DNA of 50,294 nucleotides from a virus, in IMG/VR virus record IMGVR_UViG_3300037993_000208, positions 1 through 50,294 of that record, one strand, 5' to 3'. A program made the translations under genes and the position numbers. The notes below the pieces were generated by a model. The model was not told the origin of the DNA, did no database searches, and saw only the letters and a list, made by a program, of their open reading frames with translations. This document shows positions 8,235-15,178 of the stretch, piece after piece (the first letter of the stretch is position 1; every line of letters begins with the position of its first letter).

Positions 8235-8450
8235 CTATTCCATGATAACCGTATTGTCGTCCAGCCTGATCTCCTCCAGATGCAATTTTGGCCAGTGGCG
8301 TCTCCCACAGGCTTCGGCCAGATCAGCGGCTTTTATAGCACCTTCAGCGATGACCACAGCGGACTTGTATGTAGCCCTGTGTCTACGACCCGGCCCCGTT
8401 GGTGCATTGCTGAAACTGACGCTGTAAGCACGCATACGCGAATCCTTCAT
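8235..8450 (-). CDS. small hypothetical protein
   Basis: A 71-residue basic protein (MKDSRMRAYSVSFSNAPTGP at the N-terminus). ATG 8450 is chosen because GGAGGAGG lies 8 nt upstream. The central segment YKSAVVIAEGAIKAADLAE is helical. No family is recognised. The gene follows the preceding leftward gene by 3 nt and leads into the HNH gene. Confidence 0.7.
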   Translation of the reverse strand: MKDSRMRAYSVSFSNAPTGPGRRHRATYKSAVVIAEGAIKAADLAEACGRRHWPKLHLEEIRLDDNTVIME

Positions 8451-8453
8451 AAT

Positions 8454-8777
8454 CTAATCCTCCTCCTTCTCTATTACTTCCGCCCGGAGTTTCCTGATCA
8501 CCTTGGTCATGCGCTTGATCGCACACTCGATCCCGCACACCAAGCCTTCGTCATCTGTCGGTACGTCGCCATCGCCCAGATACCGGAGTCCCCTCGACAC
8601 CTTCATATCCGTCCAGCCGTTGTACTCATCGGGCTCGCTCACGACGTACACGTCCGGCAACAGGACGCCCGAATAGCTGCCGTGGCGACGTGAATGTTCC
8701 GTAAACGTCTTGCCCTTGAGCGGAACTTTCTTGTCGCATTCAGCGCAGTGTAAAGTGATTTGAACTTTCAATGGCAT
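8454..8777 (-). CDS. small hypothetical zinc-binding-type protein
   Basis: A 107-residue protein with an N-terminal CAEC (residues 13-16) and a C-terminal CGIEC (about 84-88), so a four-Cys zinc site is plausible. The rest is soluble and mixed alpha/beta with an acidic centre and a basic helix at the end (MTKVIRKLRAEVIEKEED). No named family is recognised. It is part of the tightly spaced leftward run of small genes. Confidence 0.7.
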   Translation of the reverse strand: MPLKVQITLHCAECDKKVPLKGKTFTEHSRRHGSYSGVLLPDVYVVSEPDEYNGWTDMKVSRGLRYLGDGDVPTDDEGLVCGIECAIKRMTKVIRKLRAEVIEKEED

Positions 8778-8788
8778 ATTAGATTCCT

Positions 8789-9007
8789 TTAGTTTTTCAT
8801 CCAGTTACCGAAATCAGCCAGTGTCTCTTCCCCGACCGGTAGCCATCCGTTCGCATCCTTGCGGTCATGGCTAAAGGTTGTCCACAACCTCTCCACGTCA
8901 GTCTTGGACAGCGGCCCTACGCATACCATGCCCGCAACCTGGCGTATGCGCAGCTCGTCGAGGGGATGAGTAGCGGCGAGAGCGCGATTGATGTTGGTCG
9001 TGCGCAT
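8789..9007 (-). CDS. small hypothetical protein
   Basis: A 72-residue soluble protein beginning MRTTNINRALAATHPLDELR. It contains no Cys cluster, signal or membrane segment. The ATG at 9007 has a weak GGGATCG upstream. It lies between the interrupted anti-defence-like gene and the zinc-type gene. Function unknown. Confidence 0.65.
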   Translation of the reverse strand: MRTTNINRALAATHPLDELRIRQVAGMVCVGPLSKTDVERLWTTFSHDRKDANGWLPVGEETLADFGNWMKN

Positions 9008-9025
9008 GATCGATCCCGATCCCGG

Positions 9026-9277
9026 CTACTCGTTGCACGCTATTGCCAGATTCGCGACCATCACAAACTTGCGAAGTTGCCGGATGGCGTCCGTAGTATC
9101 TGCGCAAGGCGGGCAATACTTCACGGTCAGTATCGCCAGTTACTTCGCAATCTCGCGCAGATTCTGATAGCGCTCGGTCTGGTCGCCTTTCGGGGCATGG
9201 TACGTGAACCAGTCGTCCAGATCGGCTGCGGTGATGCGCTGATTGGAATGATTCGTGTAGTCTGTCGTCACTGCCAT
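9026..9277 (-). CDS. interrupted small phage protein resembling Acb2/Tad1-type anti-defence sponges
   Basis: From ATG 9277 (leader AAGGAGACACGGCT) the frame encodes 45 residues with ITAADLDDWFTYHAPKGDQ and RYQNLREIAK, then meets TAA at 9140-9142. The same frame continues as LAILTVKYCPPCADTTDA and ends in VMVANLAIACNE, stop 9026-9028. Joined, the 83 residues match a widespread small phage family with a WFTYHxP start and a VMxANxAIAC end. From memory this family is annotated with the Acb2/Tad1 hairpin domain, whose best-known members bind cyclic nucleotide signals of CBASS and Thoeris defence; I cannot verify that. The internal TAA would inactivate it unless suppressed; GTG 9124 could restart the second half. 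Confidence 0.6.
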
Positions 9278-9552
9278 AGCCGTGTCTCCTTGAAATTCCT
9301 TTTTATGAACGGTACCTGCCCGTACAGGTTTGGGACTCGTTCCCACCGACTGTGCCCGATCTTGCGGTACAACCATTCACCGTCTACCGTCCAACTCTCG
9401 ACGACCCTGACTGTGCCGCTGCCGGGATTGTTCTCCTCTTCCATAGGCGGTTCAGATCCAGGAAATATCTTCCGGTAAGTTGGTGACTCATCTTGCGCGC
9501 GTCTGTGCATCACCCGGTTCGCGCCGGGAACAAGCTGGCCCCAAGTCGTCAT
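9268..9552 (-). CDS. small hypothetical protein
   Basis: A 94-residue protein starting MTTWGQLVPGANRVMHRRAQ at ATG 9552, which overlaps the TGA of the upstream gene (ATGA). The C-terminal part (DGEWLYRKIGHSRWERVPNL) is rich in Trp, Tyr and Arg and could be a small beta domain. No family is recognised. Its end overlaps the start of the next leftward gene by 10 nt. Confidence 0.65.
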   Translation of the reverse strand: MTTWGQLVPGANRVMHRRAQDESPTYRKIFPGSEPPMEEENNPGSGTVRVVESWTVDGEWLYRKIGHSRWERVPNLYGQVPFIKRNFKETRLWQ

Positions 9553-9806
9553 AAGCCAATCACCGATTGCAGCAGATTCGTGGCACTCTGGGTCTGGTTC
9601 AGCGCCCATCCGACATCGTCCCTGTCCAGCCACTCGATGGCGTTTTGGAGACGTTTCTTGGCCAAGGCGATGGCTCCTCTCCGGAACTCCTTATCAGGAT
9701 TGATAGCTCTTTGCCTAGTACGTTTTCGTCTCAACTTTCCGGTAAACTGCGACCGCACCAGACTGCCTTGGCCGCGCAGATGACGACGGGTAGGAGATTT
9801 GCTCAT
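9549..9806 (-). CDS. small basic hypothetical protein
   Basis: An 85-residue protein whose first 50 residues are strongly basic (HLRGQGSLVRSQFTGKLRRK) and whose C-terminus is helical (LQNAIEWLDRDDVGWALNQT). Nucleic-acid contact is plausible from charge alone. It overlaps neighbours on both sides by 4 nt, indicating translational coupling in the leftward operon. Confidence 0.7.
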   Translation of the reverse strand: MSKSPTRRHLRGQGSLVRSQFTGKLRRKRTRQRAINPDKEFRRGAIALAKKRLQNAIEWLDRDDVGWALNQTQSATNLLQSVIGL

Positions 9807-10360
9807 GACCTTCTCGCTTTCCTCTTGGCGATTCCCGACTGGTACAGTTTATACTCCACTCGGGCCTCGACTCGCTCGCCAATCGGTTTTACGCCACTTC
9901 CGGCCATGAACTCCATCAGATCGCTTACGCTGCCTTCGCGGCTTTTCATGAACGATTCCACGCGGGGTATAACCGATCGTCGAAGATAAGCGGTATCGGC
10001 TTTGGATAGTTCAAACCATTCTGATCTTCCGCAGCGCCGGATCATTTTATTCTTGAGGATTCGATGCAGGGACGCTTCAGCCGTTCTGGCAAGGTATCCG
10101 CTGGGACAGTCAATAACGATCGCAACCTGTATGGGAAACGGAGTCCAAGCCGCAAACATCTCCGCCCTTATTTTCGGCCTTGCACTCTGACCGACTTTGA
10201 AGTATCGCGTCCCCTTGATGTGCAGCACGTAAACTTTAGAGGGACCGTTTCTGTCCACATAGGGTTCCCCGGTCGCGTACGATAGACCGTTTACCTCACA
10301 GTAATCGAGCCAGGTCATGCCCTCAGGGATATTCCACTTCTTGCGATCCTTTTTCTTCAT
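9803..10360 (-). CDS. GIY-YIG-like (T5orf172-type) nuclease family protein
   Basis: A 185-residue protein. Residues about 40-130 read VYVLHIKGTRYFKVGQSARP, then LARTAEASLHRIL and GRSEWFELS. That is the pattern of T5orf172/MUG113 proteins, relatives of GIY-YIG nucleases (first motif YVLH...FKVG, then the Glu-x3-His helix and a terminal EWF). ATG 10360 has GAGGAG 7 nt before it and overlaps the TGA of the zinc-ribbon gene. A second member of the same family lies at 19823-20371. Catalysis is not certain because the GIY and YIG tripeptides are not canonical. Confidence 0.75.
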   Translation of the reverse strand: MKKKDRKKWNIPEGMTWLDYCEVNGLSYATGEPYVDRNGPSKVYVLHIKGTRYFKVGQSARPKIRAEMFAAWTPFPIQVAIVIDCPSGYLARTAEASLHRILKNKMIRRCGRSEWFELSKADTAYLRRSVIPRVESFMKSREGSVSDLMEFMAGSGVKPIGERVEARVEYKLYQSGIAKRKARRS

Positions 10361-10509
10361 CGCCAACTCCTCGACTTGCAGTTCGGGCACTCCTTGGGGT
10401 CGGTCACCGGACCCTTGCCCTTCCATGAATACTGGCAGCGGCGGCAGAAGTGATCCGGCCTGCCGGGAGCGGCAGCCGAGCCGGACTTGGCCGATTTGCG
10501 CTTAGTCAT
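10357..10509 (-). CDS. 50-residue zinc-ribbon protein
   Basis: The frame from ATG 10509 encodes a basic N-terminus (MTKRKSAKSGSAAA) and a zinc ribbon with CRRC and CPNC knuckles about 20 residues apart. It overlaps the following gene by ATGA. A strong promoter ends 8 nt upstream, with no Shine-Dalgarno, so the message is probably nearly leaderless. It heads the leftward unit of 10509 downwards. Such short ribbons often bind nucleic acid; no more can be said. Confidence 0.7.
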   Translation of the reverse strand: MTKRKSAKSGSAAAPGRPDHFCRRCQYSWKGKGPVTDPKECPNCKSRSWR

Positions 10510-10576
10510 AATCATAATATATAGACCCACAGACGGAAGTTGTCAAGGAAAATTAAAAAAAAAATCATAATCATAA
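10506..10576 (-). promoter_or_regulatory. leftward promoter flanked by 13-bp direct repeats
   Basis: On the minus strand TTGACA (10541-10546), a 17-bp spacer and TATATA (10518-10523) end 8 nt before the ATG at 10509. Copies of TCATAATCATAAT lie at 10506-10518 and 10564-10576, on either side of the promoter. The stretch is far richer in A and T than its surroundings. The repeats may be operators. Confidence 0.65.
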
Positions 10577-10712
10577 TTTCAGGGCTTCATCGGGTTGTGG
10601 GAAATCTGACTAGGTCTAGGCATTTGCTCGCCTACCCGCCGGCCGTCCCCCGTACCCCTTGCCCGGTTGTCTCCCGCGTATCATGCGCGTGTCTCGTCCA
10701 GTCCAGTCTAGG

Positions 10713-10949
10713 CTATGCTAGGCGCCGTGCATGTTCGTCATCGGGCTCGGCGCTTAGATGCCAGTCAATCGCGCGCAATGCCCACTCCAGGAATGATTCG
10801 GTGTCATGGCGTGACTGTGCGCGATTGCGCGCCAGTTCCAGCGCGGATAGCGCGGATGGTATCGCGCCAGTGACGGCCGCGCCAGTGTCGGTGTCGGTAT
10901 CGGTCGGTGTCATGCCCGGCAGTATCGCGCCGTGCATGGTATCGCGCAA
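10713..10949 (-). CDS. possible small hypothetical protein
   Basis: A 78-residue frame with an Asp/Thr repeat (PTDTDTDTG) and a helical C-terminus (SFLEWALRAIDWHLSAEPDD). It lies downstream of the DUF932 terminator, has no good ribosome site, and its base composition includes repeated GCGCG words. The C-terminal half looks protein-like, so I list it at moderate confidence. About 140 bp on its left side (10577-10712) hold nothing I can identify. Confidence 0.4.
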   Translation of the reverse strand: MRDTMHGAILPGMTPTDTDTDTGAAVTGAIPSALSALELARNRAQSRHDTESFLEWALRAIDWHLSAEPDDEHARRLA

Positions 10950-10970
10950 GATTACGACCGTGCATGTACC

Positions 10971-11003
10971 AATAAGAAAGCCCGCCAGTACATGCGCGGG
11001 CTT
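10971..11003 (-). terminator. intrinsic terminator after the DUF932 gene
   Basis: Read leftward, AAGCCCGC (10996-11003) pairs with GCGGGCTT (10978-10985) across a 10-nt loop and is followed by TCTTATT. It lies 21 bp after the stop of the DUF932 gene, separating that gene from the downstream leftward operon. Confidence 0.75.
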
Positions 11004-11024
11004 GTCTGCGGGCTGGGAATGGCG

Positions 11025-12122
11025 CTATAAGCGGATTCCTAGCGCCTTCAGGAACTGCGCGTCGTCCATCGGCGAGATGATAGGCGAGTCGAACGGAACG
11101 TGCTCGGACTGGGATTGCTCCGTTACATCGTCGATTACGGCCAGCGCGGACGCCTTGAGTCTATCGCCAGTACCGTTGACTGCATTCTCAGCGCGGGCTT
11201 GTTGCTGCGTCCAACCTTGTCGGCTGTCGGTGATTCGCGCGCTGCGATAGTGGTCAGTGTATTCGGTGACAGCGTTTAACAGGTTATACGCGCTGCCAGC
11301 GATTTCAGGGAACGCGCCATTGTCGTTAGCAGCGTAGAGGTTGAGCACATCCGTGAGCACGTTTTCACGGCGAGTAGTGGAAGCATTCTCTTCCTTCGGA
11401 GCTGGAAATAGGCGATTGAGAACAGTGACCATTGACTCCCGCGTCATCTTGCGCTGTGCAAGCTGTGCAAGTTTGGATTCCAGCGTCTTCGCGTCAACCG
11501 TGATTCCCGTCATTAGTTCTTTGGCGCGATTAAGACGGACATCAGCAGCAGCGGTGTGCTTGACGCGAAACATTGAGCCTTCGGATGACAGCGCGGAGTT
11601 TAGCGTGTTTTGGCAAACTACTCGCACGGTAGTTAGTTTGGCAATGTGCGCCATGCTGCCATCATGCGCGGTAGTGAATACTAGGTAAGACTCGTGTTTG
11701 TCGCCACCAATCGCGATATCGGCCTTTGGCACGCGCACAGCACACCAGATCCGCGCGCCGTTGCCGAGTGCTCCCGCGCTGTCATAGTGTGCGCCACCGT
11801 TCGCTTCCATCAGGGTATCAATAAATTGGAAGCATTCCCGATTCTGCTTGACGGTGTATTCGGGTCCGACCGTGCCGAGCTGCGCGTTATCGGAGTCACG
11901 GAATATGGTGTAGCTGTCGGTTTCCACTACCTTGCCTGTCTGCGGTTGCCGTGCATAGTTGCGTTGCTTGAACACTTTCCAGTTCAAGCCCGCTAACTCT
12001 ACTGCTTGCTCCCAAGTTGCTGCCTTGTCGCATCGCTGGCCTAGCAGATGCCATGCATCCTCGCGAGTGCCTACCACAAACATGCAATCCTTGGTTCCGT
12101 CGTTATAGATATTGTGCGCCAT
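11025..12122 (-). CDS. DUF932 family protein
   Basis: A 365-residue phage/plasmid protein of the DUF932 family. ATG 12122 gives MAHNIYNDGTKDCMFVVG and AWHLLGQRC, the family's usual start; an in-frame ATG at 12170 lies closer to the promoter, so a 16-residue longer form is possible. Other family-like stretches are TPEYTVKQN-type GPEYTVKQNRECF (about 105-118) and KLTTVRVVCQNTLNSAL (about 185-201). Function is unestablished; members are commonly expressed early and sit near replication control. It is transcribed alone from the divergent control region and followed by a terminator. Confidence 0.88.
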   Translation of the reverse strand: MAHNIYNDGTKDCMFVVGTREDAWHLLGQRCDKAATWEQAVELAGLNWKVFKQRNYARQPQTGKVVETDSYTIFRDSDNAQLGTVGPEYTVKQNRECFQFIDTLMEANGGAHYDSAGALGNGARIWCAVRVPKADIAIGGDKHESYLVFTTAHDGSMAHIAKLTTVRVVCQNTLNSALSSEGSMFRVKHTAAADVRLNRAKELMTGITVDAKTLESKLAQLAQRKMTRESMVTVLNRLFPAPKEENASTTRRENVLTDVLNLYAANDNGAFPEIAGSAYNLLNAVTEYTDHYRSARITDSRQGWTQQQARAENAVNGTGDRLKASALAVIDDVTEQSQSEHVPFDSPIISPMDDAQFLKALGIRL

Positions 12123-12185
12123 CTGGTGACCATCCTTTTCTAGATTCGCCTCAGTGACCGCGCGGGCCATGCTGTGCGAATCACG

Positions 12186-12226
12186 ATTATCGGTGTATAC
12201 GGACTAAGTTGTCAATACCTGTATAC
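12186..12226 (-). promoter_or_regulatory. leftward promoter of the DUF932 gene with internal GTATAC operators
   Basis: On the minus strand TTGACA (12210-12215) is followed after 18 bp by GATAAT (12186-12191). One GTATAC (12195-12200) lies inside the spacer and another (12221-12226) just upstream of the -35. A protein bound there would occlude RNA polymerase, so repression is the expected effect. Confidence 0.65.
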
Positions 12227-12287
12227 AAATATAGTTGGCACTCAGATTGCAGGGGAATCTAACGTATACAATTGTATACAGTTAATC

Positions 12288-12302
12288 GTTAGCACAGCTA
12301 AC
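12288..12302. promoter_or_regulatory. palindromic site GTTAGC-ACA-GCTAAC
   Basis: A perfect 6-bp inverted repeat with a 3-bp centre, between the GTATAC groups. It shares the word AATCGTTAGC with the site at 12632. Two more copies lie downstream at 12632-12662. It is probably the operator of a second regulator. Confidence 0.6.
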
Positions 12303-12339
12303 TAACTTTGCCGTGACTACCGCGCAACCTATACAGCCT

Positions 12340-12359
12340 TGTGGAAAAACTGTTGATAA
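12340..12359. promoter_or_regulatory. pair of DnaA-box-like 9-mers
   Basis: TGTGGAAAA (12340-12348) and TGTTGATAA (12351-12359) each differ by one base from the reverse of the DnaA box TTATCCACA. Two near matches 2 bp apart inside a regulatory region with clustered repeats suggest a possible replication origin, though two near matches alone are weak evidence. Confidence 0.3.
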
Positions 12360-12432
12360 CTTTCCTGACCAATCACCACGCATAGTGGTATCTAGTTTGT
12401 ATACAACTGTATACACTCGTATACGATTATGC

Positions 12433-12462
12433 TTGACAACAATTCCTGTACGGGAGCATGAT
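12433..12462 (+). promoter_or_regulatory. rightward early promoter
   Basis: TTGACA (12433-12438), an 18-bp spacer and CATGAT (12457-12462) precede the 35-codon gene at 12487. The last GTATAC site of the phased triplet ends 8 bp before the -35. This probably drives the long rightward run of small genes. Confidence 0.55.
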
Positions 12463-12486
12463 CGAACCAGTTCGGAGGTCACATAG

Positions 12487-12594
12487 ATGGAAACGTTAGC
12501 GAAGTACAAAGGTAAGGACGGTCACGCGCAATTCCGCGCCATGACATTCGAGGAAGCGAAGGCGCTGCGGTATAACCCGGCCAGGTCGTCGTGA
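12487..12594 (+). CDS. 35-residue early leader protein
   Basis: The ATG at 12487 has GGAGG 8 nt upstream and is the first start after the rightward promoter. The product begins METLAKYKGKDGHAQFRAM and continues TFEEAKALRYN. It is basic, soluble and has no known family. Its TGA overlaps a second ATG (TGATG) that encodes only 10 codons. It may be a real micro-protein or a leader that sets translation of downstream genes. Confidence 0.6.
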   Translation: METLAKYKGKDGHAQFRAMTFEEAKALRYNPARSS

Positions 12595-12631
12595 TGGACA
12601 ATCTGAGCGCTAGCGGTGATGACTAGCAATC

Positions 12632-12662
12632 GTTAGCTAGGCTAACAGTTAGCTATGCTAAT
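12632..12662. promoter_or_regulatory. two adjacent palindromes GTTAGC-N3-GCTAA
   Basis: GTTAGCTAGGCTAAC (12632-12646) is followed 16 bp further by GTTAGCTATGCTAAT (12648-12662). With the copy at 12288 they bracket the rightward promoter and the 35-codon gene. The 157-bp stretch between 12595 and 12751 holds these sites, with no further gene seen. Confidence 0.6.
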
Positions 12663-12751
12663 GATTCGGGCAATGTGCATTCCCGCCAGTGAGCGGCAGT
12701 GATAGCCCGGATGATAGCACGATAGCACAATCGGAGAATATCGGAGGATAT

Positions 12752-13270
12752 ATGGAACACAGCGTTAAAAGTTGGAAGCATCCCGACTGCTACATGGGTG
12801 CAACGTGGGAAGGATGGTCTAGTGCGGGTTTTGGGCAATCACGCGACAGTGACGCACTAGAGGCTAGTAACTTCACCACAGCATACGCGCAACTGGAACC
12901 GTTCGCTGAACTGGGCGATGCCGATGATAACGCTACGGTACAGATCGTGCGCGAGGGTCATTGGGCAGTGGGATGGGTTGAGTGGATTGCAATCCACGAC
13001 AGTAACGTTGTGGCGATTGAGAAAGCTAAGGAGCTGTGCGAGCGGGCGAACGGTTACCCGATACTAGATGAGGATGATTTCAGCCGTCGCGAGGATGAGC
13101 AATGCGAACAAGTTTGGCGCGATTGCTTTAGTGCGAGCGAGCGGGCGGATTATCTGCGACGGCATGGCTACACGGCGGATAGTCTGAGCGATTTACTACA
13201 AGCAATCCGAGCGGGTTCGTGGTATCACGCGGCGAACATGCTGCATTGTCCGAGCGATCTACTGGCCTAG
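12752..13270 (+). CDS. hypothetical early protein
   Basis: A 172-residue acidic, Trp-rich protein. ATG 12752 is chosen over upstream starts because CGGAGG lies 5 nt before it. Notable stretches are ATWEGWSSAGFGQSRDSDAL near the N-terminus and GYTADSLSDLLQAIRAGSWY near the end. The N-terminal two thirds end in VGWVEWIAIH, which looks like a beta-rich core. I do not recognise a characterised family. It is the first full-length gene of the rightward operon. Confidence 0.75.
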   Translation: MEHSVKSWKHPDCYMGATWEGWSSAGFGQSRDSDALEASNFTTAYAQLEPFAELGDADDNATVQIVREGHWAVGWVEWIAIHDSNVVAIEKAKELCERANGYPILDEDDFSRREDEQCEQVWRDCFSASERADYLRRHGYTADSLSDLLQAIRAGSWYHAANMLHCPSDLLA

Positions 13271-13392
13271 CTTCCGCGCCATGCTTCCGCCATTCCGACA
13301 GGTCACGTTGAATGGTCGGTACACGGTTGGAGCATGGCGGAGTAGCTAGAACATGGGACGCGCCACCTAACGGCGCATGAGGAAAAGACGCC

Positions 13393-13824
13393 ATGACAAA
13401 CGGTAAGAGCATGAAACGCATTCACAGCCATGTACCGCATAATGCCGAAACGATGCAGACGGTTTGCGAGGTCTGCGGAATCGAGATGGACTTACGGCCA
13501 AAATCGAAACCGACAAGCAAGAGGATTCACAAAGTGACGATAAAGCGGATGGTAGATGACTCGCCGGATACTAGCTGGTTAGGCGAGTACAGCGACAAGG
13601 CTACTAGCGAGTACAGCATCGACAGAGAGCACACACTAGCCGAGCAGGTTGCCTGGTACAACCGTTGCGGGGATCGCCCTTGGCTTGCCGAGAGGATTGC
13701 CACCATGACCACGGCGGACATGCTGGAAGATGGCGTGGAATATCCCGTGCACGTCATCAATAAACACGTTCCGCGAGGCGCTGACATAGAGTACCTGTGC
13801 GGGATTGTACAGCCGAATGATTAG
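13393..13824 (+). CDS. conserved phage protein, unknown function
   Basis: A 143-residue protein with a CEVC knuckle (Cys25, Cys28) and the core HKVTIKRMVDDSPDTSWLGE, which recurs in many phage early proteins (usually VTIKRMxDxxPDTSxLGEYS). No activity is established for that family. GGAAAAGAC precedes the ATG. The upstream 122 bp (13271-13392) contain an imperfect inverted repeat (CCATGCTTCC with GGAGCATGG) but no gene. Confidence 0.75.
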   Translation: MTNGKSMKRIHSHVPHNAETMQTVCEVCGIEMDLRPKSKPTSKRIHKVTIKRMVDDSPDTSWLGEYSDKATSEYSIDREHTLAEQVAWYNRCGDRPWLAERIATMTTADMLEDGVEYPVHVINKHVPRGADIEYLCGIVQPND

Positions 13825-13899
13825 CGAGCTTTCGGCAGCTCCTAGCCTCGCTCGCAAGGCCCGGTGCATCGCTGAGTAGTTCGGAGAGGGGGGACGAGT

Positions 13900-14040
13900 A
13901 TGGAGAGTGTCAGACAAGAGGTGATTAACGTGCTCACGCTGGGCATGTGGACATGCTTTGTGGCGAGTGCGTTCTGCGCGGTCATGGCCGTGTGGCAATG
14001 GATGCACGAACCAACGGAAACGAAAGACAACAGGCGCTAA
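13900..14040 (+). CDS. 46-residue single-pass membrane protein
   Basis: The ATG at 13900 follows GGAGAGGGGGGACG. The product is MESVRQEVINVLTLG, then a transmembrane helix (residues about 14-33, MWTCFVASAFCAVMAVW), then a polar tail ending in KDNRR. The length and topology fit small inner-membrane phage proteins, for example those acting in superinfection exclusion; no specific role can be assigned. Confidence 0.65.
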   Translation: MESVRQEVINVLTLGMWTCFVASAFCAVMAVWQWMHEPTETKDNRR

Positions 14041-14083
14041 TAGGGACGGGTATCGGCGCAAATTCAACTCTGGAGGTATGATC

Positions 14084-14446
14084 GTGGCAAAAAGAAAACA
14101 AGATCACCTGCTCGCCATAGTCTCAACCGATGACGCGCAAGCCGTGTGCAAGTGTGGAAACTGGCGATTCATTCACACCGGGCCGCTGACGCAGGATGTC
14201 AATGTCCGAATCGAAGAGGAGTATCAGCGACACCTGTTAGTGTCTGGGGAGGTTCGAAAGCTGGTCAAACGGGAATCGACGAAGAAAGCCTACACGAAAC
14301 GGAACCTTGAGCAACGGCTGGTTGAAGCGGCGCGTGCAATGGTACGCGCTTGCGAGAAGGATTTGGATTATCAGCCGATGGAGTTGGAGTTGTGCTGCTT
14401 CGACGCATTGGATGATCTGCGGGAAGCGGTGAAGGCATATCAATAA
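14084..14446 (+). CDS. hypothetical protein with a Cys motif
   Basis: The start is taken as GTG 14084 (MAKRKQDHLLAI), because GGAGG lies 7 nt before it whereas ATG 14078 is only 1 nt from the same site. The neighbouring gene at 14565 has the same GGAGG-N7-start-GCAAAA layout. The product has 120 residues with CKCGNWRFIHTGPL near residue 20 and a helical basic centre. It contains no known domain. Confidence 0.7.
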   Translation: MAKRKQDHLLAIVSTDDAQAVCKCGNWRFIHTGPLTQDVNVRIEEEYQRHLLVSGEVRKLVKRESTKKAYTKRNLEQRLVEAARAMVRACEKDLDYQPMELELCCFDALDDLREAVKAYQ

Positions 14447-14564
14447 GAATCCGGTGTGGTAAGGGCGGGGCAGGGCTAGAGATGAGCAGGAAGGCCCGGT
14501 TCCGCCCCGGCGCGGGGCACTGTAGGAGCTATTGGGGTTCAAATTCGATCATGGAGGCGTGGCG

Positions 14565-14852
14565 ATGGCAAAAGCAAAGCAACTGATTTTGGTCATGGTG
14601 CAAGGCGGATGCGTGCAGGATGTCACACACTCAGCCGACCAAGGGTGGGACGTGTGGGACTGTGACGACTTCGAGGACGATCCGCTGAGTTATTGGGAAG
14701 TGCGGGATGATGAGACGCGAGCGCACATCCGCGAGCACTGGCCGACACTGTACGCGGAGATTCTGGAAACAGTCGAGAAAGCCCAGCATGAAGCGGCGAT
14801 TGAGGCTCTGGAAGAGTCGCGCAAAGCCGAAGCCGTGCAGGCAATGAACTAA
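14565..14852 (+). CDS. hypothetical acidic protein
   Basis: A 95-residue protein beginning MAKAKQLILVMVQGGCVQDV, with an acidic middle (VWDCDDFEDDPLSYWEVRDD) and a helical C-terminus. The N-terminal leader and first codons resemble the gene at 14084, suggesting a copied translation start. The pattern 'LILVMVQGGCVQDV ... GxxVxDCDDxEDDP' recurs in phage proteins without known function. Confidence 0.75.
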   Translation: MAKAKQLILVMVQGGCVQDVTHSADQGWDVWDCDDFEDDPLSYWEVRDDETRAHIREHWPTLYAEILETVEKAQHEAAIEALEESRKAEAVQAMN

Positions 14853-14865
14853 CGGAGGCGATGCT

Positions 14866-15174
14866 ATGAAAGATTTCGAAGCGGCACAGCAGCATTACGA
14901 TTTCGCCCGCGCCGTAAGGATTAACGGCGCTGAGGCCAAGGGTGTGCAAACTCCCGAAACAGTTGGCAACCAGTTCGGCTATCTCTGTCCAAGGTGCGGA
15001 CAGGGTAACACACTGGTAGTGTCAGCAATGATCTGGGTCGCACTGTTATCGGACGGCACGGAGAACGACACGAGCGACACCGAGTTCGACAGAAGATCGC
15101 CAGCAAGGTGTCGCTGTGGATGGACGGGCAAGGTGGGGGACTTCAAACAGGCCGAGAACTTTGAGGGAGAATAG
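14866..15174 (+). CDS. zinc-ribbon protein
   Basis: A 102-residue protein with CPRCGQGNTL (about residue 41) and CRCGWTGKVGDF (about 82), forming a four-Cys zinc ribbon around a central acidic loop. The tail FKQAENFEG is short. This is a common small phage layout with unknown partner. GGAGG precedes the ATG. Confidence 0.75.
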   Translation: MKDFEAAQQHYDFARAVRINGAEAKGVQTPETVGNQFGYLCPRCGQGNTLVVSAMIWVALLSDGTENDTSDTEFDRRSPARCRCGWTGKVGDFKQAENFEGE

Positions 15175-15178
15175 TGAT

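Larger units (their letters stand above)
12195..12424. repeat. cluster of seven GTATAC palindromic sites
   Basis: GTATAC occurs at 12195, 12221, 12264, 12274, 12399, 12409 and 12419. The pair at 12264/12274 and the triplet at 12399/12409/12419 are spaced exactly 10 bp, one helical turn, so bound dimers would lie on one face of the DNA. Flanks favour a longer palindrome of the TTGTATACAA type. The cluster spans both divergent promoters, which fits a master repressor or activator. Confidence 0.75.
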
